Origin: Sva-07 sp963698435
Lineage (GTDB): Bacteria; Actinomycetota; Acidimicrobiia; Acidimicrobiales; Ilumatobacteraceae
Direction: 5' to 3'
NCBI GenBank assembly: GCA_963698435.1
Contig: CAVOQV010000020.1
Coordinates: forward strand, 62,001 to 126,000
Length of the DNA stretch: 64,000 nt
Made by a program: the position numbers and the translations under genes. Positions 62,795 to 64,000 of this stretch are shown here, piece by piece. Position 1 is the first letter of the stretch; every line of letters begins with the position of its first letter. The notes beneath the pieces were generated by a model, which made no database searches, was not told where the DNA came from, and saw only the letters and a list, made by a program, of their open reading frames with translations.

Positions 62795-63235
62795 TCAGGA
62801 ACACGTCGACGACAGGGCGTCCAGCACCCCACGCGCCGCAGTCCCGACCGCCGACACGGCTGTTGCGACCGCCGTCGCGTTGGCGACCGAGATGTCACCG
62901 CTGAGGCCATCCACACTCGAACTCAGCTCGTCGACCGAACTCTGCAGCGTTTCGATGTCGCTGGCTGCGACTTCACTTCCCGACTCCCTCATGTCGCTGA
63001 GGTCTCCCTTGATCGCGTCGATGCTCGACTTCAACCCGTCGGTGCCACTCTGCACCACGTCGAAGCTGGCCAGCGACGACAGCTCGGATCGCAGGTCCTC
63101 ACCAGCGGCGCAGAACTGCTCCTCCGGCGATGCGTCCTCGCTGTCGCTGCCGCAGCCGGCAACGACCGAGAGGGCGAGCACCGCTCCGGCCGCAAGGCCG
63201 AGCGAACGCCGAACAGGGCGGGTGGTGGGGGTCAT
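62795..63235 (-). CDS. Small coiled-coil lipoprotein
   Basis: A 146-residue lipoprotein. The signal peptide ends in lipobox VVAGC, then SDSEDASPEE. The mature part is helical with Ser/Asp/Ala-rich heptads (for example IETLQSSVDELSSSVDGLS) and two Cys, one at FCAAGED and one at the end (SSTCS), that could form a disulfide. No domain is recognised. It is transcribed toward the sulfatase operon and ends 14 bp before the operator. May be a cell-wall or septum-linked structural protein, but this is a guess. Confidence 0.7.
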   Translation of the reverse strand: MTPTTRPVRRSLGLAAGAVLALSVVAGCGSDSEDASPEEQFCAAGEDLRSELSSLASFDVVQSGTDGLKSSIDAIKGDLSDMRESGSEVAASDIETLQSSVDELSSSVDGLSGDISVANATAVATAVSAVGTAARGVLDALSSTCS

Positions 63236-63366
63236 CGGGGGGCTCCGTTCTCTGTCGATGGGGCAGCACTCCGCCCTCGACGCACAGTGTGACATCCGGA
63301 CTCGCTCTCGCGGCAACCCGGACCGGAGTCACGACCCCGTGTGGAGATCTCCGGGGGCGCGACCGA

Positions 63367-63528
63367 TCAGCGGCGGAACCAGCCGGAGCGCCCACCCGAC
63401 GAGGCGGCGCCGGAGCCACACTGGCAACGGTCCGCCTGGGGGACGTGGCCGAGCACCTGCTCGACGTGAGCTCCGCACCCGGCCCAGCTCGGGCGGTCAC
63501 ACTTCCTGCACGTGGTTTGTCTACACAT
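63367..63528 (-). CDS. Small Cys-rich actinobacterial protein (53 residues)
   Basis: A 53-residue protein with Cys at 2, 7, 10, 18 and two near residues 35-37: M-C-R-Q-T-T-C-R-K-C, WAGCGAHVEQVL and DRCQC. I recognise the layout TCxxCxxxxWAGCGxH from small proteins found widely in actinobacteria, with a probable zinc-binding role. A GGGGG run just upstream of ATG 63528 serves as the ribosome-binding site. It is too short for default gene finders but its conservation supports it. Confidence 0.75.
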   Translation of the reverse strand: MCRQTTCRKCDRPSWAGCGAHVEQVLGHVPQADRCQCGSGAASSGGRSGWFRR

Positions 63529-63563
63529 ACCCCCAAGGGTATCAGGACCCGAGGGTCGGCGCA

Positions 63564-64000
63564 CTACCCAGCGGCCGGAAGTTCGACGACCACCGTGAGT
63601 CCACCGCCGCCGGTGTCGGTCAGCACGACCTGTCCTCCCGACGCCTGCGCCAGCGTCTCGACGATCGCCAGGCCGAGACCTGTGCCCGGCCTCGTGATGT
63701 CGCCGCGCCAGAAACGCCGCATGGCCTCGACCTTCGCGGCGTCCGACAATCCGGGGCCGTGGTCGATGACGCACAGCTCGACCGCCGCCTCGGCGCGGGC
63801 GTCGATCGCCACCTCGATGCTCGTGCCAGACGACGAGACGGCGAGCGCGTTGTCCAACAGGTTGTCGAGGATCTGCTCGATCGCGCCGGGTACGCACCGC
63901 ACCAGCGTCGGTTCATCCGTCGCGATGTGCCGCAACTCGACACCACGTTCTTCGGCGATCGCGGTCCAGGTGTCGACGCGGTCGCGCGCCAGCAGCCCGA
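63564..64000 (-). CDS. Sensor histidine kinase, C-terminal ATPase domain (partial)
   Basis: The visible 145 residues are the HATPase_c domain of a histidine kinase: EQILDNLLDNALAVSS (N box), VIDHGPGLSDA (G1 box), GTGLGLAIVETLAQASGG (G2 box) and a final GLTVVVELP strand. The gene begins beyond the window; the frame is open to position 64000. Its sensor, HAMP and DHp domains and any response-regulator gene are outside. The stop is 35 bp before the Cys-rich gene on the same strand. Confidence 0.88.
   Translation of the reverse strand, partial: GLLARDRVDTWTAIAEERGVELRHIATDEPTLVRCVPGAIEQILDNLLDNALAVSSSGTSIEVAIDARAEAAVELCVIDHGPGLSDAAKVEAMRRFWRGDITRPGTGLGLAIVETLAQASGGQVVLTDTGGGGLTVVVELPAAG

Overview
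The window is very GC-rich (about two thirds G+C by eye). It is densely coded, and neighbouring genes are often fused by stop/start overlaps (ATGA, GTGA, TGATG). GTG starts are common. Gene content is actinobacterial: a TIGR03084-type mycothiol-DinB protein, a DUF3516 helicase, an SCO6745-type protein, propionyl/methylcrotonyl-type CoA carboxylases and lipoproteins with Thr/Ser linkers. I infer a free-living actinobacterium, perhaps of the Acidimicrobiia; no rRNA or tRNA gene is present to settle this.

Region by region. 1-4.0 kb: a DUF2071 tail, a VOC protein, a Ski2-like RNA helicase and a Nudix hydrolase, all rightward. 4.1-9.6 kb: a leftward, translationally coupled three-gene acyl-CoA carboxylase operon (carboxyltransferase, biotin carboxylase/BCCP, AtuA/DUF1446 protein). 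9.7-13.0 kb: a mycothiol-DinB protein, an epoxide hydrolase and an MFS exporter preceded by a 20-bp perfect palindrome. 13.0-15.4 kb: murF and ddl, divergent cell-wall genes; murF is frameshifted. 15.4-22.3 kb: a TetR gene, its probable 16-bp operator, and a divergent lipid-type operon (acyl-CoA reductase/HAD fusion, zinc alcohol dehydrogenase, LarA-like protein, PlsC acyltransferase). 22.3-27.3 kb: a UlaG-like metallo-hydrolase, an integrin-type lipoprotein, a second carboxyltransferase with a stand-alone biotin carrier, and a ClC channel.

27.3-43.8 kb is an exopolysaccharide locus: a CDP-sugar epimerase, a WecG/TagA transferase, an initiating sugar-phosphate transferase, a sulfotransferase, a GT4 transferase, an APH-fold kinase, a large secreted protein with a fibrinogen-like domain, beta-propeller and FN3 repeats, a Wzz/tyrosine-kinase-like protein with a degenerate P-loop, a single reading frame joining a Wzx-type flippase to a Wzy/O-antigen-ligase-type polymerase, a UDP-xylose synthase-like enzyme and UDP-glucose dehydrogenase. 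Together these suggest a sulfated, uronate/xylose-containing surface polymer.

43.9-53.2 kb is mixed: MscS channel, DUF2207-like membrane protein, RlmI-like methyltransferase, DUF2855 protein, an SDR stub next to a 5'-truncated alkyl sulfatase, a LysE exporter, a DUF1697 protein and a propeller lipoprotein. 53.2-62.8 kb is the most distinctive block: a leftward run of eight genes (TetR, arylsulfatase, metallo-beta-lactamase-fold hydrolase, haloalkane dehalogenase, SCO6745-like, SRPBCC, sulfatase fused to a DJ-1/PfpI domain, DUF1330-like). Seven of them overlap or nearly abut, and the block sits behind a perfect 12+12 bp inverted repeat. I infer a regulated catabolic operon for a sulfated and/or halogenated organic compound. 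The window ends with a small lipoprotein, a Cys-rich 53-residue protein and the kinase end of a sensor histidine kinase.

A caution for all readers: at least five genes, including the normally essential murF, carry 1- or 4-base frame disruptions, mostly at short homopolymers or in near-identical repeats. Two or three more are suspected. This looks more like draft-sequence indels than true gene decay, and it affects some of the fusion and fragment calls below.
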